A DNA stretch of 64,000 nucleotides. Source: Aquitalea pelogenes (GTDB taxonomy: Bacteria > Pseudomonadota > Gammaproteobacteria > Burkholderiales > Chromobacteriaceae). Below, piece by piece: positions 7,221 to 17,547 of this stretch. The notes below the pieces were generated by a model. It was not told where the DNA came from. It searched no databases and saw only the letters and a program-made list of their open reading frames with translations. A program made the translations under genes and the position numbers. Location of the stretch: NCBI RefSeq assembly GCF_001515305.1, contig NZ_LNQV01000003.1:89299-153298 (forward strand). The letters run 5' to 3'. The number at the start of each line of letters is the position of its first letter. The first letter of the stretch is position 1.

Positions 7221-10200
7221 ATGTCCAAATTTTTTATCGACCGGCCAATCTTTGCCTGGGTGATTGCCATCGTGATCATGCTGGCGGGTTTGTTGTCGAT
7301 CCGCAGCCTGCCGATATCGCAATATCCGGCCATTGCACCGCCGCAGATCGCCATCAATGCCACCTATCCGGGTGCATCGGCCAAAACCGTTGAAGACAGT
7401 GTCACTCAGGTGATCGAGCAAAAAATGCAGGGTATCGACCACCTGCGTTACATGAACTCCACCAGTGATGACACCGGTGCTGTCACCATCACCATGACCT
7501 TTGATGCCGGTACCAATCCGGATACCGCGCAGGTACAGGTGCAGAACAAGCTGCAATCGGCCATGGCCACCTTGCCCACCGTGGTGCAGCAGCAGGGCAT
7601 TACTGTCACAAAATCGGCACGTAACTTCCTGATGGTGGTGGGCTTTGTGTCCGAAGACGGCAGCATGACCGGCACCGACCTGGGCGATTACGTTGCCAGT
7701 AACCTGCAGGATTCGCTCAGCCGGGTAAACGGTGTGGGTGAAGTATCGCTGTTCGGTTCGCAATACGCGATGCGTATCTGGCTGGACCCGAACAAGCTCA
7801 ACAGCTACCAGTTGACCACGGCCGATGTCACCAGTGCCATTACCGCACAGAATGCCCAGGTTTCTGCTGGTCAACTGGGTGGTCTGCCTGCCAAGCCGGG
7901 TCAGCAACTCAATGCAACCATCGTCGCGCAAACCCGTTTGTCCAGCGCCGAGCAGTTTGGCAAGATCCTGCTGAAGGTAAATGCCGATGGCTCGCGCGTG
8001 CTGCTGAAAAACGTGGCCCGTATCGAACTGGGTGCCGAAACCTATCGCACCAAGGCCTTGTTCAACGGCAAGCCGGCAACCGGTGTGGCCATCAAGCTGG
8101 CCAGTGGTGCCAATGCGCTGGATACCGCCCAGGCAGTGCGCAACAAGGTTGCCGAACTGTCGGCCTATTTCCCCAAGGGCGTGAAGGCGGTTTACCCATA
8201 CGACACCACCCCCTTCGTGAAGATTTCCATCGAAGAAGTGGTCAAGACGCTGGTGGAAGCCATTGGCCTGGTGTTTGTGGTGATGTATGTATTCCTGCAA
8301 AACTTCCGCGCCACGCTGATTCCGACCATTGCCGTACCGGTAGTGCTGCTGGGTACCTTTGGCGTGATGGCGGCCACCGGCTTTTCCATCAACACGCTGA
8401 CCATGTTCGGCCTGGTGCTGGCCATCGGCCTGCTGGTGGACGATGCCATCGTGGTGGTGGAAAACGTGGAACGGGTGATGAGCGAGGAGGGCTTGCCGCC
8501 GCGTGAAGCCACGCGCAAATCCATGGGCCAGATTACCGGCGCGCTGATCGGCATTGCGCTGGTGCTGGCTGCGGTATTCGTGCCGATGGCCTTCTTTGGC
8601 GGCTCTACCGGTGTGATTTATCGCCAGTTCTCCATCACCGTGGTGTCCTCCATGGCGCTGTCGGTCCTGGTGGCACTGGTGCTGACCCCGGCCTTGTGCG
8701 CCACCTTGCTCAAGCCGGTTGAAAAAGGCCATGGCGTCGGCCATGAATACACCGGCGTGTTTGGCTGGTTCAACCGCACCTTCGACCGCAACAACGAGCG
8801 CTACCAGAGCATCGTGTCGCGCATGCTGAACAAGACTTTCCGCTACATGGTGATCTACACCGGCATCATCATTGCCATGACGGTGCTGTTCATGCGGCTG
8901 CCCACCTCCTTCCTGCCGGAAGAAGACCAGGGCATCCTGTTTACCCAGGTGCAATTGCCGCCGGGTGCCACCCGGGAGCGTACCGATGCGGCATTGCTGC
9001 AAGTGCAAAGCATTTCCTGAACGATCCGGCTGTCAGCTCGCTGTTTACCGTATCGGGCTTCAGTTTTGCCGGTAGCGGCCAGAACATGGGCCTGGGTTTT
9101 GTCCAGCTCAAACCGTGGGATGAGCGCAATCGCCCCGACCTGAGCGTCAAGGCTGTGGCTGGCCGCGCCATGGGTGCATTCAGCCAGATTCGCGACGCGA
9201 TGATCTTCGCCTTTGCGCCTCCGGCCGTGATGGAACTGGGTAATGCCTCCGGCTTCGACCTGCAATTGCAAGACCGTGCTGGTCTTGGGCATGACAAGCT
9301 GATGGCGGCGCGTAACCAGTTGCTGGGCATGGCAGCGAAAAATCCCAAGCTGATGGCCGTGCGCCCCAACGGCCTGAGTGACAACCCGCAATACCTGCTG
9401 GATGTGGACCACGAAAAAGCCAATGCGCTGGGTGTTTCCGTCTCCGACATCAATACCACCCTGAGTACCGCCATTGGTTCCAGCTACGTCAACGACTTCA
9501 TTGATCGTGGTCGCATCAAGAAGGTATATCTGCAAGGTGATGCGCCATACCGCATGTCGCCGGAAGACCTGACCAACTGGTATGTACGTAACAGCAGCGG
9601 TGCCATGGTGCCTTTCTCGGCCTTTGCCAGTTCGCACTGGGGCTTCGGTTCGCCGCGGCTGGAGCGCTATAACGGCCAGTCGTCGGTGGAAATCCAGGGC
9701 TCCCCGGCCGCTGGAGTGAGTACCGGTACCGCCATGGCGGAAATGGAAAACATGATCAAGCAGCTGCCTGCCGGCATCGGTTTTGAATGGACCGGCCTGT
9801 CGTACGAAGAGCGCCTGTCCGGCTCGCAGGCACCTGCGCTGTACGCCATTTCGCTGCTGATCGTGTTCCTGTGCCTGGCTGCACTGTATGAAAGCTGGTC
9901 GATTCCGTTCTCGGTGATGATGGTGGTGCCGCTGGGCGTGATTGGTGCCTTGCTGGCAGCCAGCCTGCGCGGCCTCACCAATGACGTGTATTTCCAGGTG
10001 GGCTTGCTTACCACCATTGGTCTGGCGGCGAAAAACGCCATCCTGATCGTGGAGTTTGCCAAAGAGCAGCAAGAACACGGCAAGGAGTTGATTGCCGCCA
10101 CCATGGAAGCAGTCCGCATGCGTCTGCGCCCCATCCTGATGACCTCGCTGGCCTTCATCCTGGGTATCTTGCCGCTGGTGATCAGCCATGGCGCGGGTTC

Positions 10201-10363
10201 CGGCAGTCAGAACGCCATTGGTACTGGCGTGATGGGCGGCATGATCTCCGCCACCGTACTGGCGATTTTCCTGGTTCCGGTATTTTTCGTGGTCGTCCGC
10301 CGTCGCTTCCCGCCCAAGAAACTGGCGGATGACATGCACGGCATCAGCAAGGAGGGCCTGTAA
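7221..10363 (+). pseudogene. acrB: RND multidrug efflux pump (AcrB/MexB/MtrD family), interrupted by one frameshift
   Basis: Inner-membrane proton/drug antiporter, about 1047 residues if whole. The first frame (7221-9020, 599 aa) holds TM1, the porter subdomains and TM2-6, including the proton-relay pair in [14 protein letters not shown]. It stops at a TGA at 9018. The second frame (homology from 9014, first ATG 9086, to 10363) resumes without a gap as [18 protein letters not shown]. It carries the rest of the porter domain and TM7-12 with the relay lysine ([13 protein letters not shown]). One base is missing at about 9011-9014, at or beside a TTT run. It is either a real inactivating deletion or a sequencing error. 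The stop overlaps the next ATG (TAATG), so translation is probably coupled. Confidence 0.9.
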
Positions 10364-11811
10364 TGTCCCGCTTCATCAAGGTTTTCAGCCTGGGCATGCT
10401 GGCCAGTGCGCTGGCAGGCTGCTCGCTGATTCCGGTGTATCAGCAGCCGGCCAATGTATTGCCCGCCCAGTGGCCCACCGGTCCGGCGTATCAGGGTGTT
10501 CCGGCTGACAAGGCCGGCAGTACCGATGCCGCTCAACTGGCATGGCAGCAATTCTTTACCGACCCTGCCATGCAGCGGCTGATACGCCTGGCGCTGGAAA
10601 ACAACCGCGACCTGCGCGTGGCTGCCCTGAATATCGAAACGGCGCGCGCAAGTTACCAGATCCAGAAAGCCAATCTGTTCCCGGCCGTCAGTGCCAGTGG
10701 TAGTGGTACCAATCAGCGTATTTCCGCCAATAGCAGCAGCACCGGCAGCGCGTATATCAGTCACAGCTACAGTGCCGGAATCGGTTTCAGTTCTTACGAA
10801 CTGGATGTGTTTGGCCGTTTGTCCAGCCTGAAGCAGCAAGCACTGGAAAATTTCTTCTCGCTGGAAGAAACCCGGCGCAGTACGCAAATTTCGCTGGTTG
10901 CCGAAGTGGCCAATGCCTACCTGACCCTGCTGGCGGACCGCCAGCATCTGAAAGTGGCTGAAAACACACTGCAGTCACAGCTATCTTCGCTTGAGCTGAC
11001 ACGCCGCAAGCTGGAGCTGGGTGCCGCTACCGATCTGGACCTCAGCAGTGCCGAAACCACGGTGCAATCCGCCCAGTCGGCCCAGGCCAGTTACCAGAGC
11101 CAGGTAGCGCAGGACGAAAACGCGCTGACGCTGCTACTTGGCACGGCGCTGCCGGAAGATCTGCGCAGCAGCAATGCCCAGCTGCTGCCGGGTCAACTGG
11201 CAGACCTGCCTGCCGGGCTGCCATCGTCGCTATTGCAGCGTCGCCCGGATATTCTGGCGGCCGAGCACGACCTGAAAGCCGCGGATGCCAATATCGGCGC
11301 AGCGCGGGCCAAGTTCTTCCCCAGCATCAGCCTGACGGCAAGTGCCGGAGCCAGCTCCAGCAATTTGTCCGATCTGTTCAAGGCGGGTAGCGGGACATGG
11401 TCGTTCAGCCCGTCCATCAACCTGCCCATTTTCAATGCCGGCAGCCTGAGCGCCAATCTTGAATCGGCAAAAGTGGCACGGGAAATCGCGGTCGCCAAGT
11501 ACGACAAGGCTGTGCAGACTGCATTCCGTGAAGTGTCCGACGCGCTGGCAATCCGTGGCACGGTGGGCACTCAGCTGAAGGCACAGCAGGCACTGGTGCA
11601 GTCCAGCCAGCGCAGCTTGCAATTGTCCGAGGCGCGCTTCAAGGCGGGTGTCGACAGCTATCTGACCTTGCTGGTGGCACAGCGCACGCTCTACACCGCG
11701 CAGCAGGACCTGATCAGCACGCAACTGTCGCAAGCTTCCAATCTGGTGACGCTGTACAAGGTGCTGGGCGGCGGCTGGCAGCCAGTGGAGCAGGGCAGCA
11801 AAGGCGGGTAG
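10363..11811 (+). CDS. oprM: RND efflux outer-membrane channel lipoprotein (OprM/MtrE/NodT family)
   Basis: TolC-like exit duct of the tripartite pump. It has 482 residues. The lipoprotein signal ends LAGC, with Cys20 acylated. Two repeated outer-membrane-efflux halves follow, each with long periplasmic helices, for example [20 protein letters not shown] in the first half and [19 protein letters not shown] in the second. The start ATG overlaps the pump stop by one base. It is third and last structural gene of the operon; a terminator lies 58 bases downstream. The symbol is by family resemblance. Confidence 0.9.
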   Translation: MSRFIKVFSLGMLASALAGCSLIPVYQQPANVLPAQWPTGPAYQGVPADKAGSTDAAQLAWQQFFTDPAMQRLIRLALENNRDLRVAALNIETARASYQIQKANLFPAVSASGSGTNQRISANSSSTGSAYISHSYSAGIGFSSYELDVFGRLSSLKQQALENFFSLEETRRSTQISLVAEVANAYLTLLADRQHLKVAENTLQSQLSSLELTRRKLELGAATDLDLSSAETTVQSAQSAQASYQSQVAQDENALTLLLGTALPEDLRSSNAQLLPGQLADLPAGLPSSLLQRRPDILAAEHDLKAADANIGAARAKFFPSISLTASAGASSSNLSDLFKAGSGTWSFSPSINLPIFNAGSLSANLESAKVAREIAVAKYDKAVQTAFREVSDALAIRGTVGTQLKAQQALVQSSQRSLQLSEARFKAGVDSYLTLLVAQRTLYTAQQDLISTQLSQASNLVTLYKVLGGGWQPVEQGSKGG

Positions 11812-11868
11812 AATTCCGGCCTTTCTGCTGGCAGGGGAGTGCCTGGTGGTGCTCCCCGACAATACAGA

Positions 11869-11898
11869 ATGACCGGGCAATGTACCCGGTCATCTTTT
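11869..11898 (+). terminator. Terminator of the efflux operon
   Basis: Perfect 9-bp stem ATGACCGGG / CCCGGTCAT (11869-11877 with 11885-11893), then CTTTTCC. The short T tract may allow read-through into the TetR gene that starts 17 bases later. Confidence 0.6.
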
Positions 11899-11914
11899 CC
11901 GGATTGATGACGCA

Positions 11915-12571
11915 ATGGCACGCAAGACTAAAGAAGAAGCTGACAAGACAAGGCATCTGTTGCTGGATGCAGCAGAACATCTGTTCTGGGAACAGGGCGT
12001 CAGCAAAACCACGCTGGCCAGCATTGCCGAGCACGCAGGCCTGACGCGTGGTGCCATCTACTGGCATTTCGACAACAAGGCTGACTTGTTTAACGCCATG
12101 TGTGATCGCGCATTTCCACCATTTGCCGAGATGATGGATGTCTTGCTGCAGGCTGGACATTGCCCGGAGCTCAACCCGGCACAGCGCTTGTGGCTGCACA
12201 GCTGCGGGGTGCTGCGGCTGGTAACTACCACGCCACGCATTGCACGGGTTATCGGCATCATCAACCTGCGCTGTGAATACGTGGGTGAAATGCAAAACTC
12301 GCATTTGATGGACCGCAACTGGCTGATGGAAAAAATAGGCAATCTGCATACCATCCTCAGCCAGGCTGCCGAGGCCGGGCTGGTGCGCCCGGGAATCGAC
12401 CTGCGCTGCGCTGCGGGCTGCCTGCATTCCACCATCTGCGGCCTGATCGACAGCTGGCTGCTCAATCAGGTGGTCGACCTGGTACAGGATGCCGACAAAC
12501 TGCTGACTCCGTTTTTTGCCGGAGTGTTTCAGAATGAGTGCTGGCTGCGCAAGTCTCCTGCGCACAACTGA
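11915..12571 (+). CDS. acrR: TetR-family transcriptional repressor, AcrR/MtrR/TtgR type
   Basis: Drug-responsive repressor of RND pumps, 218 residues. The N-terminal TetR helix-turn-helix is clear: KEEADKTRHLLLDAAEHLFW, then TTLASIAEHAGLTRGAIYWHF (about residues 31-51), a pattern specific to the AcrR subgroup. The C-terminal ligand domain is the AcrR-type one. It lies directly downstream of the pump operon on the same strand. No strong Shine-Dalgarno precedes the ATG, and the operon terminator sits just upstream, so its level may depend on read-through. The likely target is the dyad at 5940-5957. Confidence 0.85.
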   Translation: MARKTKEEADKTRHLLLDAAEHLFWEQGVSKTTLASIAEHAGLTRGAIYWHFDNKADLFNAMCDRAFPPFAEMMDVLLQAGHCPELNPAQRLWLHSCGVLRLVTTTPRIARVIGIINLRCEYVGEMQNSHLMDRNWLMEKIGNLHTILSQAAEAGLVRPGIDLRCAAGCLHSTICGLIDSWLLNQVVDLVQDADKLLTPFFAGVFQNECWLRKSPAHN

Positions 12572-12687
12572 TTGTTCACAACAGACTGTCCATGCATGCC
12601 AATTCTGACTACACTGTCATGCGCGGCTACAGCTTGTATCCTGGGCTGGCTGGCGCATGGCTAACTGTTGATGTCAGCGAGTAAACA

Positions 12688-14087
12688 ATGTTTAAAAAGA
12701 TATTCGGCGGCCTGCTCAATCGGGGAGAGCAGGTCACACCGGAAGCCCCCCCTGTAGCCCAGCCACCGGCCCCGGCGGAAGAAGCTACCGGCCACAGTGC
12801 ACCGCTCAATCTGCCACAGACCCTGGGCTTTGTTTCCCATCAGCTATCCAGGACAAGTCCCAGCGCATTGTCGCCTATGAGTTTTCCGTCAAGGACGGGC
12901 TGAGTGGCAGCCGTACTCCCGCAGGCCGGCGCACGTTTGACCGGGTGTTGTTCAGCACGCTGAAGAACATGAACATCTTCCGTCTGCTGACCTTTCGCCG
13001 CGCCTTCATTCATGTCTCGCTCGCCTCACTGGATGATTTGCCGTCGCTGGAACTGCCATCCGACAGCACCATTTACATGCTCGACTTACTGGAAGGCGAG
13101 CAACTCACCGAAGACCTGATTACCCAGCTTGATGGCTTGCGTGGAGCAGGGCTGCGCTTTGCCGTTGAACCGGCACGTTATGGCAGCAGCCCCACCGCAT
13201 TGGCGCTGTACCAGCGACTGGATTACCTGGTGCTGGATTTTGCCGCGCCAAATACGCGTGCCTTGTTTCCCTTGCTGGAACAACTGCCGCAGCGCTACCC
13301 GCAACTGCGCTGGCTGGCACGCAACATCAACACCGCCGAAGAGCTGGCCTTGTGCCGCCATGCCAAGAATAATGACCGGTTTGCCCTGTTTCATGGCTCC
13401 TATCTGTCAGTTGCACAGCAGAAGGTAAGCCAGAAAGAGGGTGCAAATCAGGGCAGGGTGCTGGAAATCATGCGCCTGCTCCGTGCCAATGCACCTACCG
13501 CAGAAGTGGAAGCCCAGTTCAAGCTGGATTCGGTACTGCTGTTCAAACTACTGCGCTTTGTCAATTCGCCGGTCAACGGCCTGTCTCGGAAGATCCAGAC
13601 CATTGAGGACGGGTTGATGCTGCTGGGACGCAATGCCTTGTTCAAATGGCTGTCCCTGCTACTGTTCACCTCGGAAAGCGATAGCGGTGCAACCCTTTCC
13701 TTGCTGGAAAAATCGCTGATCCGAGCCCATTTCATGGAAGAACTCGGCATCGTCCGCGGCAACAAGCTGGAAGCCGAACACCTGTTTCTGACCGGCATGT
13801 TCTCCTTGTTAGGCGACCTGCTTAACATGCCTTTGAGCGAAGCGCTGGAGCCGCTGGATCTGCCATTCATGATTTCTGATGCCCTGTTGCACGACAAGGG
13901 CCTGTTTGCAGCGCCATTGCAGCTGGCGAAAGCCTGTGAACAGGATGACAGTGACAGCATCACCCGGCTGGCTGCCAGCATGGAAGTCGACATTGGTCAG
14001 GTGAATAGTGTCTACATGGAAGCCGTGGTCTGGGCACAAGAAGTACTGAGCGAAAGCGAAGTACAAAGTAATGTCGATAGCGTCTGA
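12688..14087 (+). pseudogene. EAL-HDOD signalling protein (degenerate EAL plus HDOD), interrupted by one frameshift
   Basis: The first frame (12688-12903) encodes a Pro/Ala-rich N-terminus. The second frame (first ATG 12945, homology from about 12846, to 14087) encodes the rest. Restoring one base at about 12842-12844 (CAGCTATCC to CAGGCTATCC) gives the expected QAIQDKSQRIVAYEF start of an EAL domain. The whole protein would be about 466 aa. The EAL half lacks an EAL signature, so c-di-GMP hydrolysis is unlikely. The C-terminal half is an HDOD domain (LLKLLRFVNSPVNGLSRKIQTIEDGLMLLG-like segment at 13540-13625). Such proteins (YuxH/CdgJ type) usually act as signalling scaffolds. It is monocistronic, with a terminator at 14107. 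Confidence 0.75.
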
Positions 14088-14106
14088 GCCGTCAGCTGCA
14101 GTAGTG

Positions 14107-14130
14107 AAAAGGCCCCACGGGGCCTTTTTT
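14107..14130 (+). terminator. Terminator of the EAL-HDOD gene
   Basis: Stem AAAAGGCCCC / GGGGCCTTTT with six terminal T. Confidence 0.85.
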
Positions 14131-14226
14131 GATATGTAAAGCCAAGCAGCTTAAGTGCGGGCTGAGAAGCATTGACTGTTTGCTGTCATGCATGGAGTTG
14201 CAAGGACGAGATTTATATAATTTGAC

Positions 14227-14240
14227 ATAATATATATTAT
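14227..14240. promoter_or_regulatory. AT-only palindrome in the promoter region of the aldo-keto reductase
   Basis: Perfect 14-bp palindrome ATAATATATATTAT, overlapping the last base of a TTGACA (14222-14227). A TATAAT lies just upstream (14216-14221). It could be an operator or simply promoter DNA. Confidence 0.3.
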
Positions 14241-14354
14241 ACGAACTAACGTATCCACACTCAGAGAATTACTTATGGAAGCAAATGACTTCTCAGTTAT
14301 CGTTCGCATCAGTACCATGTACTTCCCCATCCACCTGACGGAAAGATACGAATC

Positions 14355-15407
14355 ATGCAATATCGCAAGCTGGGCGACACTGATGTTTCGGTGAGCGTGA
14401 TTGCCCTGGGTACCATGACCTGGGGAGAACAGAATACAGAAGCTGAAGCCCATAGCCAGATTGACCTGGCGCTGGAGCATGGTGTGAACCTGCTGGATGC
14501 GGCTGAAATGTATCCGGTGCCGCCTCGTCCTGAAACACAAGGTCTGACAGAGTCCTATATCGGCAGCTGGCTGAAGAAAACCGGTCAGCGTGATCGTATC
14601 GTATTGGCCAGCAAGGCGGCGGGTCCTGCGACGGACCCCAAGCGACCCAGCCATTTTCGCGATGGCAACCCCCACTTTGATCGCAAGAATTTGACTCAGG
14701 CGCTGAACGACAGCCTGCGTCGTCTCCAGACCGATTACCTCGATCTGTACCAGCTGCATTGGCCGGATCGTAACGCCAATACCTTTGGTACTCTGGGTTT
14801 TCCCTGGCAGGATGATCCGGCAGGCAGTACGCCGATTGAAGAAACGCTGTCCGTCCTGCAGGAGTTCATTCGCGATGGAAAAATCCGCGCCATCGGTCTG
14901 TCCAATGAAACACCATGGGGCGTGGCGCAGTTTCTGAAAGCATCCGAAAACCTTGGCCTGCCGCGTGTGGTGAGTATTCAGAACCCGTACAGCCTGCTGA
15001 ACCGGCTGTATGAAATTGGCTTGTCAGAGTTCAGCCGACGGGAAAATGTCGGTTTGCTGGCCTATTCGCCGTTGGCCTTTGGTGTGCTGACGGGCAAATA
15101 CCTGAATGGTGCACGCCCGGCTGGTGGACGTCTGACCTTGTTCGATCGCTTTACCCGTTACAGCAGTGCGACAGCTGCTGAGGCAAGCAAGGCCTATGTT
15201 GAGCTGGCGCAGCAGCATGGGATCAGCCCGGCACAACTGGCACTCGCTTTTGTCAACAGTCGTCCGTTTGTCACCAGTAATATCATTGGTGCGACCACGC
15301 TGGCGCAGTTGCAGGAAAATCTGGATAGCATCCATGTCACGCTGAGTGATGAAATCCTGCAGCAGCTGGAAGCCATTCATGCGCGGATTCCCAACCCCTG
15401 CCCTTGA
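14355..15407 (+). CDS. tas: NADP(H)-dependent aldo-keto reductase, Tas family
   Basis: Cytoplasmic aldo-keto reductase with a TIM barrel, 350 residues against 346 in E. coli Tas. Family markers are MQYRKLGDTDVSVSVIALGTMTWG at the N-terminus (first strand), the catalytic Asp/Tyr region LLDAAEMYPVPP, the catalytic Lys in VLASKAAGP, the LDLYQLHWPDR strand, and the NADP-binding end (ITGANIIGATT-like segment, SNIIGATTLAQL). In E. coli, Tas suppresses a tyrosine auxotrophy, but its natural substrate is not settled. It has its own promoter region and a terminator at 15426. A GGAAAG Shine-Dalgarno supports the start. Confidence 0.9.
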   Translation: MQYRKLGDTDVSVSVIALGTMTWGEQNTEAEAHSQIDLALEHGVNLLDAAEMYPVPPRPETQGLTESYIGSWLKKTGQRDRIVLASKAAGPATDPKRPSHFRDGNPHFDRKNLTQALNDSLRRLQTDYLDLYQLHWPDRNANTFGTLGFPWQDDPAGSTPIEETLSVLQEFIRDGKIRAIGLSNETPWGVAQFLKASENLGLPRVVSIQNPYSLLNRLYEIGLSEFSRRENVGLLAYSPLAFGVLTGKYLNGARPAGGRLTLFDRFTRYSSATAAEASKAYVELAQQHGISPAQLALAFVNSRPFVTSNIIGATTLAQLQENLDSIHVTLSDEILQQLEAIHARIPNPCP

Positions 15408-15425
15408 TCTGGCATTCATGCAATA

Positions 15426-15454
15426 AAAAGCCCTGCATTGCAGGGCTTTTTATT
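15426..15454. terminator. Bidirectional terminator between tas and the 84-aa gene
   Basis: Stem AAAAGCCCTGCA / TGCAGGGCTTTT. A-rich and T-rich flanks on the two sides let it serve both converging genes. Confidence 0.8.
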
Positions 15455-15474
15455 GAAATGCTCAAGCAAGACGC

Positions 15475-15729
15475 TCAGGCGATTTCTTTTTCACGCTGAT
15501 ACATGGCATAGCTGAAAATCGGCCAGCCGGAAGCCAGAGCCTGTTCCAGGGTCAGTTGCTGCGGCTGCCAGTGTTCCGGCTGCTCGTCGTCAAATTCACC
15601 GAAAACATCATACAGCGTAGCCGACAGTACATCGTCCAGCTCATCTGCCGACTTCATCTCAACAATAATGAAGTCATACATTTTTTCCCATTCGCTGGAA
15701 TTGCGCATCGGAACCTTGAAGAACACCAT
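15475..15729 (-). CDS. Conserved small hypothetical protein, 84 aa
   Basis: Small acidic cytoplasmic protein without a signal peptide. The start is the ATG at 15729 (MVFFKVPMRNSSEWEKMYDF), chosen because AGGAG lies 8 bases upstream; a longer frame from 15750 would overlap that site. Recognisable features are the DELDDVLSATLYDVFGEFDDEQPEHW segment, rich in Asp and Glu, and an aromatic C-terminus (GWPIFSYAMYQREKE). No family is recognised. It lies downstream of rmuC on the same strand but with a 110-base gap and its own ribosome binding site. Confidence 0.75.
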   Translation of the reverse strand: MVFFKVPMRNSSEWEKMYDFIIVEMKSADELDDVLSATLYDVFGEFDDEQPEHWQPQQLTLEQALASGWPIFSYAMYQREKEIA

Positions 15730-15842
15730 ACTGATACTCCTGTTTGTCATGCTGACCGCAAGAAGGCTGCGATCATGCTTGCTGATTTAACGGCGCTATC
15801 TTAACCATTTGGCGCAAATAGTTCACCTCCAAATGCGCGCAT

Positions 15843-17324
15843 TCATTCATCACTTCCCTCTTCTGCCGCATCATTCAGCAGGTGTCCGGGGAGTTGCTTG
15901 TTATGCTTGATCCCCATCTTGCGCAGCCGTTCGGCACTGGACAGCAGGTTGCCGCGTCCGGACGACAGCTGACGCATGGCATCGCCAAATACCTCACGGG
16001 TGTTGTCCAGTTGCTTGCCCAGTTTTTCCATATTGCCGACAAAGCCGGCGAACTTGTCGTACATGGCGCCACTTTGGCGGGCAATTTCCTGAGCGTTCTG
16101 GTTCTGGTACTCATAGCGCCAGATGCTGGCCACGGTGCGCAGCGTTGCCAGCAAGGTGCTGGGACCGACAATCATGATGCGGCGTTCAAAAGCCTCATTG
16201 AACAAGCTCATGTCATGCTGCACGGCCAGCAGGTACGCGGGCTCCACCGGGATGAACATGAAGACAAAATCGACAGTGTTGAGCCGGTACAGGTCTTGAT
16301 AACGCTTTTCCGACAGGCTGCGGATATGCTGGCGAATGGCCGCCACGTGTGCTTTCAGGGCCTGTTCGCGCGCATCTTCATCACTGGCAGCTACATAGCG
16401 CACATAGGCGTTGAGGCTGACTTTGGAATCGACAACCAGTTGCTTGCCTTCCGGCAGGTCGATAACCACATCGGGCTGGTAGCGTTTGAGGCCGTCTTCT
16501 GTTTCCAGAACATCAGATACCTGAACCCGGTATTCGCGATCCCGGCTCAGGCCCGACGTTTCCAGCACCTTCTCCAGCACCATTTCCCCCCAGTTGCCCT
16601 GGGCCTTGTTATTGCTACCGGTCAGTGCCTGGGTCAGTGCGATGGCATCCTGATTCAGGCGGGTGTTCATTTCTTGCAGGCGGCGCAATTCCTGCTCCAG
16701 GCTCAGGCGTTCCTTGGAGTCCTTGTCGTAGGTGTCCTGCACCAGTTTGCCAAAACCCTGGATGCGTTCGTGCAACGGGCCCAGCATGGCCCCAAGGCTT
16801 TGCTGATTCTGTTCGGCAAAGCGTTTGGACTTTTCTTCCAGGATGTCATTGGCCAGCGCCTTGAACTGATTGCTCAGCGTTTCTTTGGCCTCGGTCAGCA
16901 AGGCCAGTTTTTCCGCCGCTTGCTGTCTTTCCATTTGCAGCATGGTTTGCAGTTCCTGCTCCCGGTTGCTCAACCGGACCAGCTCCTGCGCCTGTTGTTG
17001 AAGTTGCTGGCCTTGCTTCTGCCAGTCATGGCGGGTTTGCTCCAGCTGACGGGCCTGCTCCTGCTTGCTGGCCCAATGCGCGGCTGTTTGTTGCTGTGCT
17101 TCAGCCAACTGCGTCCGCAAGTCGTTCAGCTCCCGGGATTGGGCATCAGATTGCCGGCCTAACTGTTGCAATGATTCCTGCAGGGATTCCAGCCTGGCTT
17201 GCATGCCTGCCTCTTGCTGCAACCATTGCTGACGCTCGGTCGCGCTGCGCTGCTGCACCCGGAAACAGGCCAGCAAGCTGGCTGCCGAGCCTAGCAACAA
17301 CAGGCCCATTATCAGTTCTGTCAT
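15843..17324 (-). CDS. rmuC: DNA recombination protein RmuC
   Basis: RmuC limits DNA inversion at short inverted repeats and is a nuclease-fold protein anchored in the inner membrane. It has 493 residues. One N-terminal membrane segment (about residues 2-20, MGLLLLGSAASLLACF) is followed by a long Gln-rich coiled coil (about 25-200), then the RmuC domain (about 205-460). Family blocks seen are GNWGEMVLEKVLETSGL, DVVIDLPEGKQLVVDSKVSLNAY and DFVFMFIPVEPAYL. It is monocistronic as far as can be seen, divergent from gdhA across about 220 bases. Confidence 0.93.
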   Translation of the reverse strand: MTELIMGLLLLGSAASLLACFRVQQRSATERQQWLQQEAGMQARLESLQESLQQLGRQSDAQSRELNDLRTQLAEAQQQTAAHWASKQEQARQLEQTRHDWQKQGQQLQQQAQELVRLSNREQELQTMLQMERQQAAEKLALLTEAKETLSNQFKALANDILEEKSKRFAEQNQQSLGAMLGPLHERIQGFGKLVQDTYDKDSKERLSLEQELRRLQEMNTRLNQDAIALTQALTGSNNKAQGNWGEMVLEKVLETSGLSRDREYRVQVSDVLETEDGLKRYQPDVVIDLPEGKQLVVDSKVSLNAYVRYVAASDEDAREQALKAHVAAIRQHIRSLSEKRYQDLYRLNTVDFVFMFIPVEPAYLLAVQHDMSLFNEAFERRIMIVGPSTLLATLRTVASIWRYEYQNQNAQEIARQSGAMYDKFAGFVGNMEKLGKQLDNTREVFGDAMRQLSSGRGNLLSSAERLRKMGIKHNKQLPGHLLNDAAEEGSDE

Positions 17325-17547
17325 GATTTTCTTTGCTGCAGGATGACAATCAGCCCAGCATAGCGAACAAGATTGATTTTGTACATATTCATGTCATGGC
17401 TCTGCGATCGATATGGCAGCTTCCTGGAAAATTCTCCGGGCATGTCTCGTTTATTCCGATTTTGTGCTGTTGGACGGCTTGGCAGCCTTACCCTGCCCCT
17501 TTGCTGGCTAAACTCGTGCTTTCGAAAACTCGCCATTCTCATACGCC

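Noticed and set aside
6225..9008. Very long antisense open frame (927 codons) opposite the efflux genes
   Set aside because: Composition artefact of GC-biased coding DNA: His/Gln-rich translation with no family, no ribosome binding site, and fully opposite acrA/acrB.
12688..14087. Active c-di-GMP phosphodiesterase
   Set aside because: The EAL half lacks an EAL signature and the usual metal-binding acidic residues, so a catalytic role is not supported.
14275..14394. 39-codon frame overlapping the start of tas, possible leader peptide
   Set aside because: Only a weak AGAGA upstream, no run of regulatory codons, and it overlaps tas by 40 bases; not enough support.
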